This document shows, piece after piece, positions 35,083 through 43,252 of a stretch of DNA of 64,000 bases. A program made the position numbers and the translations under genes. How positions within the stretch are numbered: position 1 is the stretch's first letter; each line of letters begins with the position of its first letter. Source of the stretch: Gottfriedia sp049568075 (GTDB lineage: Bacteria; Bacillota; Bacilli; Bacillales; Bacillaceae_G); NCBI GenBank assembly GCA_049568075.1, contig CP144911.1; one strand, given 5' to 3'. The notes under the pieces were generated by a model that was given only the letters and a program-made list of their open reading frames with translations, was not told the DNA's origin and ran no database searches.

Positions 35083-35953
35083 ATTTTTTAGAGACTGGAA
35101 TCCATATTTCGCTCTTAAAAGTTGGTGATGTGATGTCTTTCTGTTCATTCCACAATATTTCAGGACCTTCTACTTGATGGTAATTAGAAGATGGAAACCA
35201 TTCCGAATAAATTCGTCCCCAGACTTCTTGCAATGCATCTGGAAATTTTCCAATTGCTTCGAATACTGCCCATGTAAATGCAGGAACTTCAAGTTGAATG
35301 AACTCATTTGGACAGTCATTTGTAGTGGCAACACCAATATAATGATCAAGCTCTCCTTTTTCTTCCATTCTACCTTCAGAAAAATTTGTTGATGCACTAA
35401 TTATGCCATTCGGTTCAACATTGGAGAGTTCTTTTAGTTTCGTTATCTTTTCCATCGTTAAAGTTTTCCACATGGATGCAATTTCCGGATTAACTCCATT
35501 AAAAATAATCGGAACTCTCTTTTTTATCCCTACGATTCGAAATGCCTCTTTTTCTTCAATACGATAGTTCATTTCATTTCCCCCTTTAATTGATAATTGG
35601 AAGGTCATTCGTGGAAATGCTTTGAGCGAATTGCCGTTATTTCTAGCTTCTGACGGCGTAATTCCATGCAAGTTTTGAAAGGCTCTCGTAAAGGAATCCG
35701 GAGAATTGTATCCGTATTTTAAAGCAATATCAATTATTTTCTTGTTATGATCTTTAAGTTCAAATGCAGAGGCGGTAAGACGGCGGCGACGTATATATTC
35801 TGAAAGGGAAATTCCAGCAAGAAACGAAAACATTCTTTTAAAGTGATACTCAGAACAAAAAGCCCGTCTAGAAAGCTCTTTATAGTCGATCTCACTTGTC
35901 AGATTTTCTTCAATATATACTAGAGCATCATTTATATTCTTTAACAAATCCAT
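35081..35953 (-). CDS. AraC-family regulator with GyrI-like effector domain
   Basis: 290 residues. Two helix-turn-helix units at about 8-105 (YKELSRRAFCSEYHFKRMFS, IIDIALKYGYNSPDSFTRAF) followed by a GyrI-like/effector-binding domain from 125 (NYRIEEKEAFRIVGIKKRVP), the layout of Rob/SoxS-related and BltR-like multidrug sensors. AAGGAGGTTAT precedes ATG 35953. It lies beside, but not clearly divergent from, the MFS gene, so a drug-response role is only possible. Confidence 0.88.
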   Translation of the reverse strand: MDLLKNINDALVYIEENLTSEIDYKELSRRAFCSEYHFKRMFSFLAGISLSEYIRRRRLTASAFELKDHNKKIIDIALKYGYNSPDSFTRAFQNLHGITPSEARNNGNSLKAFPRMTFQLSIKGGNEMNYRIEEKEAFRIVGIKKRVPIIFNGVNPEIASMWKTLTMEKITKLKELSNVEPNGIISASTNFSEGRMEEKGELDHYIGVATTNDCPNEFIQLEVPAFTWAVFEAIGKFPDALQEVWGRIYSEWFPSSNYHQVEGPEILWNEQKDITSPTFKSEIWIPVSKK

Positions 35954-36042
35954 TTTATAACCTCCTTCATCAATAGAATAACAGGAACAAAATTAACCAA
36001 TCCGACATTTCTTGCTAAGTTATGTAGGGTACTATTATTAAA

Positions 36043-36066
36043 GGGAGCAACATTAAGTAGCTCCCC
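36043..36066 (-). terminator. Possible terminator of the MFS gene
   Basis: GGGAGC / GCTCCC stem followed by a short T-rich stretch (TTTAAT) on the minus strand. Confidence 0.55.
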
Positions 36067-36081
36067 CAAAATTATAACTTT

Positions 36082-37293
36082 TTAGATCGATAATTTAAAA
36101 TCTTCTTTTACATTCAATTTCTTATTAACCTTAACATAAACCAAAATTGCATTAAGTAGCAATAATGCACTTGTAACAAAAAATACGTATTTTACACCTA
36201 AATATGCTCCAATTTGCCCACCTAAAATGGAACCGACAAATACACCTAAATATCCTGCTGACATATTAAATCCAAATACTCGGCCGGTAATGGCATCTGG
36301 TGTTATTCGTTTAACTAATGTATTAACAGCCGGAGTTAAGCCCGCCGTTGCCAAACCTAAAATAAATCGTAGTCCCATCAATTCCCAAGCGTTTTTTACA
36401 AATGCTTGGGGAATAACCATTAGACCTGAAACAATTAGTGCAACGAATATAACTTTATGTGGACCAATTCGATCTGAAATCTTACCTAATCTCGGAGCGG
36501 CAATAATGCTTGCCAAGCCTGATGCTGAAAATGCCATACCCGCTAACAATGCAACATGTGTAGAATGAGCAGATAGCTGAGAAATATAGACCGTAATTAC
36601 CGGTTCAATCGAATAAAGCGCTATTGTTAAAACAAAAAAAGTAATGAACATAGTAATCATTAAGCTTTTATCTGGAATAATACTCCATATTTCCTTAAAC
36701 TTAAGCACTTTTTTATCTTGGCGAGTAAATGATTCTTTTACAAATAATGCTGTTGTAACAAACGCAACCATCATGAGTCCACCAGTTACAAAAAACACAT
36801 TTTGTAAGCCTACAGTCTCTCCAATATAACCTCCAATCATCGGACCAAGTAATGAACCTGCTATACTTGCAGTTGAAAGTGTACCTAATGCCGATCCCGC
36901 ATGCTCTTTATCTGTTTGCGTTGCGATTAAAGTTGTACAAGCTGTACCGTAACCAGTAATGACACCTTGTAAAAGTCTTAAACCAATTAAAACATAGACA
37001 TTATGTGCAAAACCCATACAAAAAATGATTATTGACATACCAAGACTTGCTCTTAGCAGCATTGGTTTTCGTCCAAACTTATCGGCTGCCAAACCCCAAA
37101 TAGGAGAAAAAATGGCTGAAATAATAAAAGTTACCCCAAAAGCAATACCTGAAAATTGACTAATTAATGCAGAATTATGAACACCAAGTTTATCAATATA
37201 TAGGGGTAATACCGGACCAAGTTGGCTCATTCCAATACTTGTTACAAACATTCCGAACCAGCAAACAATCAAATTTCTTTTCCACAATAACAT
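36082..37293 (-). CDS. MFS multidrug-efflux-type transporter
   Basis: 403 residues, twelve membrane segments. Major facilitator motif A appears as GLAADKFGRKPMLLRA around 65-80 and its repeat GKISDRIGPHKV near 270; the fifth segment motif C is seen as AGSLLGPMIGGYIG around 150, which marks drug/H+ antiporters. ATG 37293 is chosen because GGAGGGGG precedes it; the earlier 20 codons are leader. Divergent from the TetR gene at 37604 with operator-like palindromes between them, so it is probably repressed by that TetR protein. Confidence 0.88.
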   Translation of the reverse strand: MLLWKRNLIVCWFGMFVTSIGMSQLGPVLPLYIDKLGVHNSALISQFSGIAFGVTFIISAIFSPIWGLAADKFGRKPMLLRASLGMSIIIFCMGFAHNVYVLIGLRLLQGVITGYGTACTTLIATQTDKEHAGSALGTLSTASIAGSLLGPMIGGYIGETVGLQNVFFVTGGLMMVAFVTTALFVKESFTRQDKKVLKFKEIWSIIPDKSLMITMFITFFVLTIALYSIEPVITVYISQLSAHSTHVALLAGMAFSASGLASIIAAPRLGKISDRIGPHKVIFVALIVSGLMVIPQAFVKNAWELMGLRFILGLATAGLTPAVNTLVKRITPDAITGRVFGFNMSAGYLGVFVGSILGGQIGAYLGVKYVFFVTSALLLLNAILVYVKVNKKLNVKEDFKLSI

Positions 37294-37393
37294 CACTTCC
37301 CCCTCCTTTTTGATAAAAATAAAATCACTATAAAAATCTCGAGAATGAGACAAATAAAAAATAACAATAAGTTTCTAGTATACATATAACACT

Positions 37394-37412
37394 AAACTAT
37401 ATTTTATAGTTT
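37394..37412. promoter_or_regulatory. Palindromic operator 1 in the MFS/tetR intergenic region
   Basis: AAACTATATTTTATAGTTT is a perfect 8-3-8 palindrome. It lies about 100 bases upstream of the MFS start and 190 before tetR; the natural ligand protein is the adjacent TetR regulator. Confidence 0.6.
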
Positions 37413-37435
37413 GTAAATTATATTATATAGTTTAC
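37413..37435. promoter_or_regulatory. Palindromic operator 2 in the MFS/tetR intergenic region
   Basis: Two 11-base arms around a central T, GTAAATTATAT and ATATAGTTTAC, match at 10 of 11 positions. The arms share the ATAGTTT/AAACTAT half-site with operator 1, directly abutting it. Confidence 0.55.
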
Positions 37436-37603
37436 TAATTATTATTAGAAGTGTTAAACTATTTTTAGTAATATAGTCTCTCTTTAAAAATACTTTGTAT
37501 TTAGGTATTGTATCTTTAAGGACATTAGTTGATTGGCAGTAGAAATCAGCCTATATTTTCTTAAAAAAAACAATTTACCTAAACATGAGACGGGAGCAAA
37601 AAA

Positions 37604-38173
37604 ATGGTTCAAAAAAGAAATTTAACAAAAGAAAAAATTATTGAAGTAGCTTTTTCATTGGCTAATGAAATCGGACTTAATCAAGTTACTTTTCCAAAAA
37701 TTGCAGAGAAGCTAGATATTAAATATCCATCTTTATATAACCATTTTGCGAATATGGACGATTTAAAATTGAAAATGACGATTTCACTTTTAAATAAATT
37801 AAATTCGACTTTAATGCAGCGATTAGTCGGCAAAAGTGGTGAACAAGCGATTAGAGAAATTGCTTATGTATACCGTGATTTTGCATTTGATAATAGAACT
37901 GGTTATGGACTTTTTATGAATATCCCGAGTACAGAAAATGATGATGTTAAACGACTTGCTAGGGAAACAACTGGAATTATTCATCAAATTCTAAAATTTT
38001 ATATTACGGACCCTACTTTATTAATACATCAAGGCCGAGCATTAAGAAGCATTTTACACGGATTTGTCTCGATGAATTTCCTTGGATATTTCCAACATCC
38101 AGTAAATGTAGATGACAGCTTTGACGTTATGATTGATGACTTTATTTCTTCTGTTTCAAAAACGCAAAAGTAG
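37604..38173 (+). CDS. TetR-family regulator with WHG-type C-terminal domain
   Basis: 189 residues. TetR helix-turn-helix at about 10-55 (KIIEVAFSLANEIGLNQVTF, KIAEKLDIKYPSLYNHFANM), then a ligand domain with HGFVSMNFLGYFQ near 150, as in the WHG subgroup. ACGGGAGC precedes ATG 37604. Divergent from the MFS gene across two palindromes built from AAACTATA. The same CACTAAACTA half-site recurs in the hairpin at 38197-38248 upstream of the metallo-hydrolase, hinting that both flanking genes are targets. Confidence 0.87.
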   Translation: MVQKRNLTKEKIIEVAFSLANEIGLNQVTFPKIAEKLDIKYPSLYNHFANMDDLKLKMTISLLNKLNSTLMQRLVGKSGEQAIREIAYVYRDFAFDNRTGYGLFMNIPSTENDDVKRLARETTGIIHQILKFYITDPTLLIHQGRALRSILHGFVSMNFLGYFQHPVNVDDSFDVMIDDFISSVSKTQK

Positions 38174-38196
38174 AAAAAGTTTTTAGCAATAAAAAA

Positions 38197-38248
38197 TGTG
38201 AACACTAAACTAGGCAACTTTCCTTAGATGTCTAGTTTAGTGCTCACA
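38197..38248. repeat. Long inverted repeat between tetR and the metallo-hydrolase gene
   Basis: TGTGAACACTAAACTAG and CTAGTTTAGTGCTCACA form a 17-base stem with one mismatch around an 18-base loop. No T-run follows on the plus strand; on the minus strand TTTTTTATT follows. It may be an operator (it contains the ACACTAAACTA found at 37389-37399) or a leader hairpin. Confidence 0.6.
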
Positions 38249-38266
38249 TATAACAAAGGGAGGTGT

Positions 38267-38293
38267 GGTAAAGGCAATAAATGCTTTTACCAT
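38267..38293 (+). promoter_or_regulatory. Hairpin between ribosome binding site and start codon
   Basis: AAAGGGAGGTG at 38256-38266 is followed by GGTAAAGGC / TGCTTTTACC pairing, and only then by ATG 38298. A six-codon frame (ATG 38281, MLLPFK) ends in ATGA overlapping that start codon. Confidence 0.45.
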
Positions 38294-38297
38294 TTAA

Positions 38298-39038
38298 ATG
38301 AAAATAGCTAAAGGTATTGAAACAATTGAATTAGAAATGAACTTTACAGGACAGGTAAATATTATTCACCCAACATTACTTTGGGATGAACAAGAAGTGA
38401 TCTTAGTAGATACAGGAATGCCAGGGCAAACTGGAGAAATTCGTGAAGCGATTGAAAAAGCGGGATTGGAATTTAACAAGCTGTCTAAAATCATTCTTAC
38501 ACATCAAGATATTGATCATATCGGGAGCCTTGCTGAGCTTTTAAAAACTGCTGATCAAGAAATTGAAGTACTAGCACATAAAGAAGACAAGCCATATATT
38601 GAAGGCGATAAAGCTTTAATGAAAGTAAATCCAGAGCGAATCGCAAAAATGATTGAATCTGTTCCTGAAGAAATAGGAAAAAAAATAAAAGCAATCTATA
38701 ATACACCACTAAATGCTAAAGTTAATACAACTTTATCTGACGAAGAAGTTTTACCATATGCTGGTGGAATCACTGTGATTTTTACACCTGGACATACTCC
38801 TGGTCACATTTGTTTATATCATCAACAAAGCAAAACTTTAATCGCAGGTGATGCTGTTGTCGCGGCTGATGGCGTAATTATGAGGCCAAACCCAAATGCC
38901 ACACCTGATATGGAAACAGCTCTTTTATCCATTAAACAATTAACAAAATATGATATTGAAACAATCATTTGTTACCATGGCGGAGTTGTAAATGAAAATG
39001 TAAATGAACAGCTTTTAGCATTGGCTAACAATCAATAA
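38298..39038 (+). CDS. MBL-fold metallo-hydrolase
   Basis: 246 residues. Metallo-beta-lactamase fold with the metal motif THQDIDHIG (His69, Asp71, Asp73, His74; the usual second His is Asp), then FTPGHTPGHICLY around 160, AGDAVV about 182 and CYHGGVV near 230. This variant motif is frequent in Bacillus hydrolases of unknown substrate. Start at ATG 38298 has no ribosome binding site at normal distance; GGGAGG lies 33 bases upstream with a hairpin between. Downstream of and co-oriented with tetR. Confidence 0.85.
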   Translation: MKIAKGIETIELEMNFTGQVNIIHPTLLWDEQEVILVDTGMPGQTGEIREAIEKAGLEFNKLSKIILTHQDIDHIGSLAELLKTADQEIEVLAHKEDKPYIEGDKALMKVNPERIAKMIESVPEEIGKKIKAIYNTPLNAKVNTTLSDEEVLPYAGGITVIFTPGHTPGHICLYHQQSKTLIAGDAVVAADGVIMRPNPNATPDMETALLSIKQLTKYDIETIICYHGGVVNENVNEQLLALANNQ

Positions 39039-39054
39039 TTTAATGTAGTAAATT

Positions 39055-39078
39055 TGGGCACCAAATAAGGTGCCCTTT
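39055..39078 (+). terminator. Terminator of the metallo-hydrolase gene
   Basis: GGGCACC / GGTGCCC stem followed by TTTAG. Confidence 0.6.
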
Positions 39079-39113
39079 AGTGTATGTGTAACAAAGTACA
39101 AAAAACTTGAGTT

Positions 39114-40445
39114 TCAGACTGATTCTGGTTTTTTTCTATTAATAAATGAACATAAAATTAATACAACTAACATCCCTAAACATACAAAAATACTTAACCT
39201 GTTTTGTTCACTGAATGCAAAAGCTATACAGCTCACACCTAATGCAATTACTGTAAATGATGTTACGTACGGAAATCCCCATACTTTATAGTTTGGCAGC
39301 TTAGTATAAGTTTTACGGAGCTTTAATTGTGCTAAACAAATGCTGATCCATACTAATGATACTGTAAATCCAGGTATTGCCATTAAATAACCGAATACAC
39401 GATCTGGAGAAAAATAAGCTACAAAAGTGCCCCCAATTAAAATAATTGCACTTACAATAACCGTATAAACAGGTACACCATTTTTAGAAATTTTTGCAAA
39501 AACCTTTGGCGCCTCTCCCTCAGTTGCTAACGAATACATCATACGAGTACAGCCGTAAATACCTGAATTTGCAGCAGATAATACCGCCGTAATTAATACA
39601 AAGTTCATAATATGAGCTGAACCTTGAAAACCTACTGTTGATAAAACTTGAACAAATGGACTTTCTTGATTACCAATTTCATTCCATGGAATTAATCCAC
39701 AAATAATCAGAATTGGAAGCGTGTAGAATAAAACAATTCTCCAAATAACCCCTTTTATAACTTTTGGTATTACTTTTTCAGCATCCTTTGTTTCTGTTAA
39801 AGTTAATCCAATTAGTTCTGAACCACCGTAAGAAAAAATGACTATTAATAAAGCAGAAAATACTCCTGACCAGCCATGTGGGAAAAATCCTTTATGCTGA
39901 ACATAATTTTGTACATAACCACTATGATCACTTGGAATAATTCCAAATAAAATTCCAGCGCCTAACGCAATAAATAAAACAATCATTGTAATTTTAATCC
40001 CTGCAAACCAGAATTCTATTTCACCATATCGTTTCACATTCATAAAATTAACAGCCACAATAAAAATTGCACTAATAAAACTTAAAGACCATAACGACAT
40101 TGAAGGAAACCAATATTGTAGAAAGCTACCGGCTGCGATTACTTCAATAACACAAACAACTAACCACATAAAACAGTACAACCAACCAATTACGAAAGAC
40201 ACTCTTGTACCAAACGCTTTACGAATAAATCCTTTCATATTCAAACCTGGAAACGCAATAGCCATTTCCGCAATCGCACTCATCACAACAAGAAGTAATA
40301 ATCCAGCAAACAAATATGAAAAAATAACTGCAGGTCCTGCAATCGATACAGTTTCTGATGTTCCTTTAAAAATACCAGTGCCTATTGCACCACCAAGTGC
40401 CATGAAACGGATATGTCTTGGTAGTAAATTTTTTTGTAATTCCAT
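39114..40445 (-). CDS. APC-family amino acid permease, probably aromatic amino acids
   Basis: 443 residues, twelve membrane segments, with the APC start RHIRFMALGGAIGTGIFKGT and IFSYGGSELIGLTLTETKD near 205, as in AroP/LysP/YbxG relatives. GAGGAGAT precedes ATG 40445. Substrate is inferred from control: two T-boxes in tandem upstream have Phe (UUC) and Tyr (UAC) specifiers, so import of phenylalanine and tyrosine is likely. It is a single gene behind a 600-base leader. C-terminus overlaps no other gene. Confidence 0.9.
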   Translation of the reverse strand: MELQKNLLPRHIRFMALGGAIGTGIFKGTSETVSIAGPAVIFSYLFAGLLLLVVMSAIAEMAIAFPGLNMKGFIRKAFGTRVSFVIGWLYCFMWLVVCVIEVIAAGSFLQYWFPSMSLWSLSFISAIFIVAVNFMNVKRYGEIEFWFAGIKITMIVLFIALGAGILFGIIPSDHSGYVQNYVQHKGFFPHGWSGVFSALLIVIFSYGGSELIGLTLTETKDAEKVIPKVIKGVIWRIVLFYTLPILIICGLIPWNEIGNQESPFVQVLSTVGFQGSAHIMNFVLITAVLSAANSGIYGCTRMMYSLATEGEAPKVFAKISKNGVPVYTVIVSAIILIGGTFVAYFSPDRVFGYLMAIPGFTVSLVWISICLAQLKLRKTYTKLPNYKVWGFPYVTSFTVIALGVSCIAFAFSEQNRLSIFVCLGMLVVLILCSFINRKKPESV

Positions 40446-40479
40446 TTTCTATCTCCTCTTTCTAGCTTGTAATTTTATA

Positions 40480-40735
40480 AAAAAAAATCGCCCCTGCCAC
40501 TAACGACAGGGACGATTTTCACCGTGGTACCACCCTAATTGCAGAATTAAATCTGCCACTTGTTTTATTTAACGATCGATGACCGTCTTTTTCAAAGTAA
40601 ATGTCGACCTTTACTTTTAAAAAAGATGCTCCAGGATTGTAATTCATGCTTGTTTATGTACTGATTCACACCATCCACCAGCTCTCTTAAACAGTGAAAC
40701 AAACATTACTGTATTCCCTTCATTGCATTTTCTAT
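40480..40735 (-). promoter_or_regulatory. Tyr T-box, promoter-distal unit of a tandem pair
   Basis: Complete T-box next to the permease gene: AGAGAGCTGGTGGATGG, specifier GAAT-TAC-A with UAC at 40639-40641, TGGAGC, T-box AGGGTGGTACCACG at 40523-40537, terminator at 40487-40517 with T-run. Confidence 0.92.
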
Positions 40736-40749
40736 ATTCAGTTTTAAAC

Positions 40750-41020
40750 TAATAAAAAAGTCCCTACTGATTGTATCAGTAGGGACGAATTATTCGCGGT
40801 ACCACCCTAGTTGCAGAAATATTCTGCCTCTTAAGAATTTGATAACGATCAAATTTGACCGTTTTTCCCTCAGTAAAGATTAAACTTTACTTCGAAAAAA
40901 ATAGCTCCAGGACCGAAATTCATCCTTATCTTTGTACTGATTTCCACCATCCATCAGCTCTCTATTACATTGAGATAAGTACTACTTAAATTCCCTTCAT
41001 TGCTTAAAACTATATTAATC
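40750..41020 (-). promoter_or_regulatory. Phe T-box, promoter-proximal unit of a tandem pair
   Basis: Complete T-box transcribed first: AGAGAGCTGATGGATGG, specifier GAAT-TTC-G with UUC (Phe) at 40915-40917, TGGAGC, T-box AGGGTGGTACCGCG at 40795-40808, terminator AGTCCCTACTG / CAGTAGGGAC at 40758-40790. The frame of the specifier is fixed by the shared GAAT and TGGAGC flanks of the four aromatic T-boxes. Confidence 0.9.
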
Positions 41021-41059
41021 TATCATTAGTAGCTTGATTCTTTTTTTAATATGTTTTGT

Positions 41060-41089
41060 ATTATAGGGGTTATTTCACAACTCTGTCAA
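41060..41089 (-). promoter_or_regulatory. Strong SigA promoter of the tandem T-box leader
   Basis: Consensus TTGACA (rc of 41084-41089) and TATAAT (41060-41065), 18-base spacer. Confidence 0.8.
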
Positions 41090-41198
41090 CATCTTTTTAT
41101 TTCATTTTGTTCATCTACTATACAAAATGCTAGTTTAAATAGTTTGTATGCTGTGAAATTAATATAATATAATTAAGAAAAATGGAGGGAATCAAATC

Positions 41199-41684
41199 AT
41201 GCTAAACATACGAAATGTAAAATTGGAAGATTTAACTGAACTGGTAGAAATTGAGCATCTTTGTTTTTCAAAAGAAGAGGCAGCAACAAAACAGGCATTC
41301 GAAAAACGCATTAAATTAATTCCCGATAGTTTTTTTGTAGCTGAGGAAAATGGTAAATTAGTTGGTTTAGTAAATGGTCCTGTTATAAATGAGACTTTCA
41401 TTACAGATGATTTATTTAGCGAAATTAAAAAAAATCCATCTACTGGTGGACATCAAAGTATCTTAGGCATAGCAGTTGCTCCACAAAACCAAAATAAAGG
41501 GATCGCATCAAAATTGCTTTCTCATATCGAAAAAGTTTCAAAAGAAAATAAACGTGATTCAATTACTCTTACATGTAAAGAAAACTTAATTCATTTTTAC
41601 GAAAACCATGGCTTCATCAATAACGGTATTTCTAGCTCAACACATGGTGGAGTAAAATGGTATAACATGATTAAAAAACTGTAA
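41199..41684 (+). CDS. GNAT acetyltransferase
   Basis: 161 residues with a full GNAT domain: ILGIAVAPQNQNKGIASKLLSHIEKVS holds the acetyl-CoA loop, then TLTCKENLIHFYENHGFINNG. It resembles the arylalkylamine/RimI-like subgroup. Substrate unknown. TGGAGGGAATC precedes ATG 41199. The stop codon is part of the terminator hairpin. Confidence 0.85.
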   Translation: MLNIRNVKLEDLTELVEIEHLCFSKEEAATKQAFEKRIKLIPDSFFVAEENGKLVGLVNGPVINETFITDDLFSEIKKNPSTGGHQSILGIAVAPQNQNKGIASKLLSHIEKVSKENKRDSITLTCKENLIHFYENHGFINNGISSSTHGGVKWYNMIKKL

Positions 41685-41713
41685 TAAGGCGATAGCTTTA
41701 TTACAGTTTTTTT
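41679..41713 (+). terminator. Terminator of the GNAT gene
   Basis: CTGTAATAA / TTATTACAG stem and T-run; includes the TAA stop. Confidence 0.88.
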
Positions 41714-41730
41714 GATATTTATATAAGACT

Positions 41731-42684
41731 TTATGATTCAATTTTATACCACTCCAAAACTTCAGAAAGCTTCTCCCTTATACTTTGGATTAGCTCGGTC
41801 GGTTCCTTCACAGACGCATCTTTTCCAATGGCAATGAATATTTGAGCTAAAAAAAGTATTTCATTTTGTGTAATCCAATCTTTAATCCACCCAGTTCCGT
41901 CCTCCCTGGTCTGTACCTTAAACCTCGGATCAATTATTGTTTCACTTCTTTGTACCCCTTCCCTACTAAGCTCCACGTAAAACATAATTAATTTTTCTTC
42001 TCTCATACTTTTCAATTTCTTTCCAAGTGGTATTTGCGGCAAATCAAGCGGCTCATTTTCCACTTCATGACTTATCGAAACAATTTTATCGCATCTAAAT
42101 AATCGATAGTCATGACTAGTAAAACAATATGCAGGACAATACCATAAACCATTGCTCGCATAAATTCCAAGTGGCTGAATTTCTCTAATCGACTTTCCTT
42201 TATACGACTCGTATTCAATACTAAGTACATTTTGACGAATTGAGGTCTCCAATAGTATTGGCAGAAATGGGGATTTTGCTTGTTTTGTTGGTATGAAAAA
42301 ATCGAACCGATTTTTCATTTCATCAATATGATCTTTAACGTCAGTAGGTAAGTAGGCATAAAATTTCTTCAAAGCGGATTTAGATTGCGCTTCAAAAGGA
42401 AGTGTGGAAAAGTGTCGTAATGCATGACTAGCAAAAAATATTGAAACTGCTTCTTCTTCTGTAAAGGTAATTGGAGGTAAAACTCTTTCGTTCAACACCT
42501 GATATCCACCGTGAGGACCAACCTCAGAATATAAAGGTACCCCTAATTCACTTAATTCCATTAAATCTCTTAAGATTGTTCTAGTAGAAACGTTAAATTC
42601 ATAAGCTAATTCCTTAACTGTAAACTTACGCTTCCGATTGACGAGCATCAATAGTTCAATTAATCGTTTTGATTTCGCAGACAT
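41731..42684 (-). CDS. YafY-type regulator (HTH and WYL domain)
   Basis: 317 residues: N-terminal DeoR-like winged helix (KRLIELLMLVNRKRKFTVKE, VSTRTILRDLMELSELGVPL) followed by a WYL domain around 145-235 (NVLSIEYESYKGKSIREIQP, LYGIYASNGLWYCPAYC). WYL domains sense ligands, possibly nucleic-acid derived. AAGGTGAGAAT precedes ATG 42684. Divergent from the SnoaL-like gene over a TGACA-N5-TGTCA palindrome that is its likely operator. Confidence 0.88.
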   Translation of the reverse strand: MSAKSKRLIELLMLVNRKRKFTVKELAYEFNVSTRTILRDLMELSELGVPLYSEVGPHGGYQVLNERVLPPITFTEEEAVSIFFASHALRHFSTLPFEAQSKSALKKFYAYLPTDVKDHIDEMKNRFDFFIPTKQAKSPFLPILLETSIRQNVLSIEYESYKGKSIREIQPLGIYASNGLWYCPAYCFTSHDYRLFRCDKIVSISHEVENEPLDLPQIPLGKKLKSMREEKLIMFYVELSREGVQRSETIIDPRFKVQTREDGTGWIKDWITQNEILFLAQIFIAIGKDASVKEPTELIQSIREKLSEVLEWYKIES

Positions 42685-42707
42685 ATTCTCACCTTATTTT
42701 ATAACTA

Positions 42708-42722
42708 TGACAGTTTTTGTCA
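42708..42722. promoter_or_regulatory. Probable YafY-type operator
   Basis: TGACAGTTTTTGTCA, a perfect 5-5-5 palindrome centred between the divergent regulator and SnoaL-like genes. Confidence 0.6.
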
Positions 42723-42773
42723 CTATTATAATTTATCATATGTGTTAAACCAAACAAAAAGGAGAATCATGCT

Positions 42774-43175
42774 ATGCAATCAATCGAACAGAATAATAAA
42801 GAATTAGTAAAAGAGTTTATTGAGGTTTTCTGGAATCAGAACAAACTAGACAGCGCCACCAATTATTTATCACTCGATTACAAAGATTACTCTTACGGTT
42901 CAACAGAAGGATTGAAACAATTCGCTAACGTAATTTTCACAGGCTTCCCAGATAGCCATTACACGATTGAAGAAATTGTCTCCCAAGGAGAAACTGTTAT
43001 CACAAGACTGGAATTCACAGGAACAAACTCTGGATTTTTTAGAGGAAATGCCCCAACCGGAAATTCGGTAAAAGTATCTTTATTTAGAGAATTCAAAGTA
43101 GAAAATGGTAAAATTTTATCTCATCGTGGATTATTTGATACACCAACTCTTATGAGTCAATTAGGGCCAAAATAA
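42774..43175 (+). CDS. SnoaL-like ester cyclase family protein
   Basis: 133 residues, single SnoaL/NTF2-like domain: LVKEFIEVFWNQNKLDSATN, FANVIFTGFPDSHYTIEEIV, TGTNSGFFRGNAPTGNSVKV. Members include polyketide cyclases, but most such Bacillus proteins are uncharacterised. AAAGGAGAATC precedes ATG 42774. Probably controlled by the divergent YafY-type regulator. Confidence 0.85.
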   Translation: MQSIEQNNKELVKEFIEVFWNQNKLDSATNYLSLDYKDYSYGSTEGLKQFANVIFTGFPDSHYTIEEIVSQGETVITRLEFTGTNSGFFRGNAPTGNSVKVSLFREFKVENGKILSHRGLFDTPTLMSQLGPK

Positions 43176-43179
43176 CATA

Positions 43180-43219
43180 AAAACTACCAACTATTCTTAT
43201 TGAATAGTTGGTAGTTTAA
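43180..43219. terminator. Bidirectional terminator
   Basis: AAACTACCAACTATTC / GAATAGTTGGTAGTTT stem between convergent genes. Confidence 0.85.
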
Positions 43220-43252
43220 TTGTGTTTTATTAAATAGTAAAATTCGAGTTTA

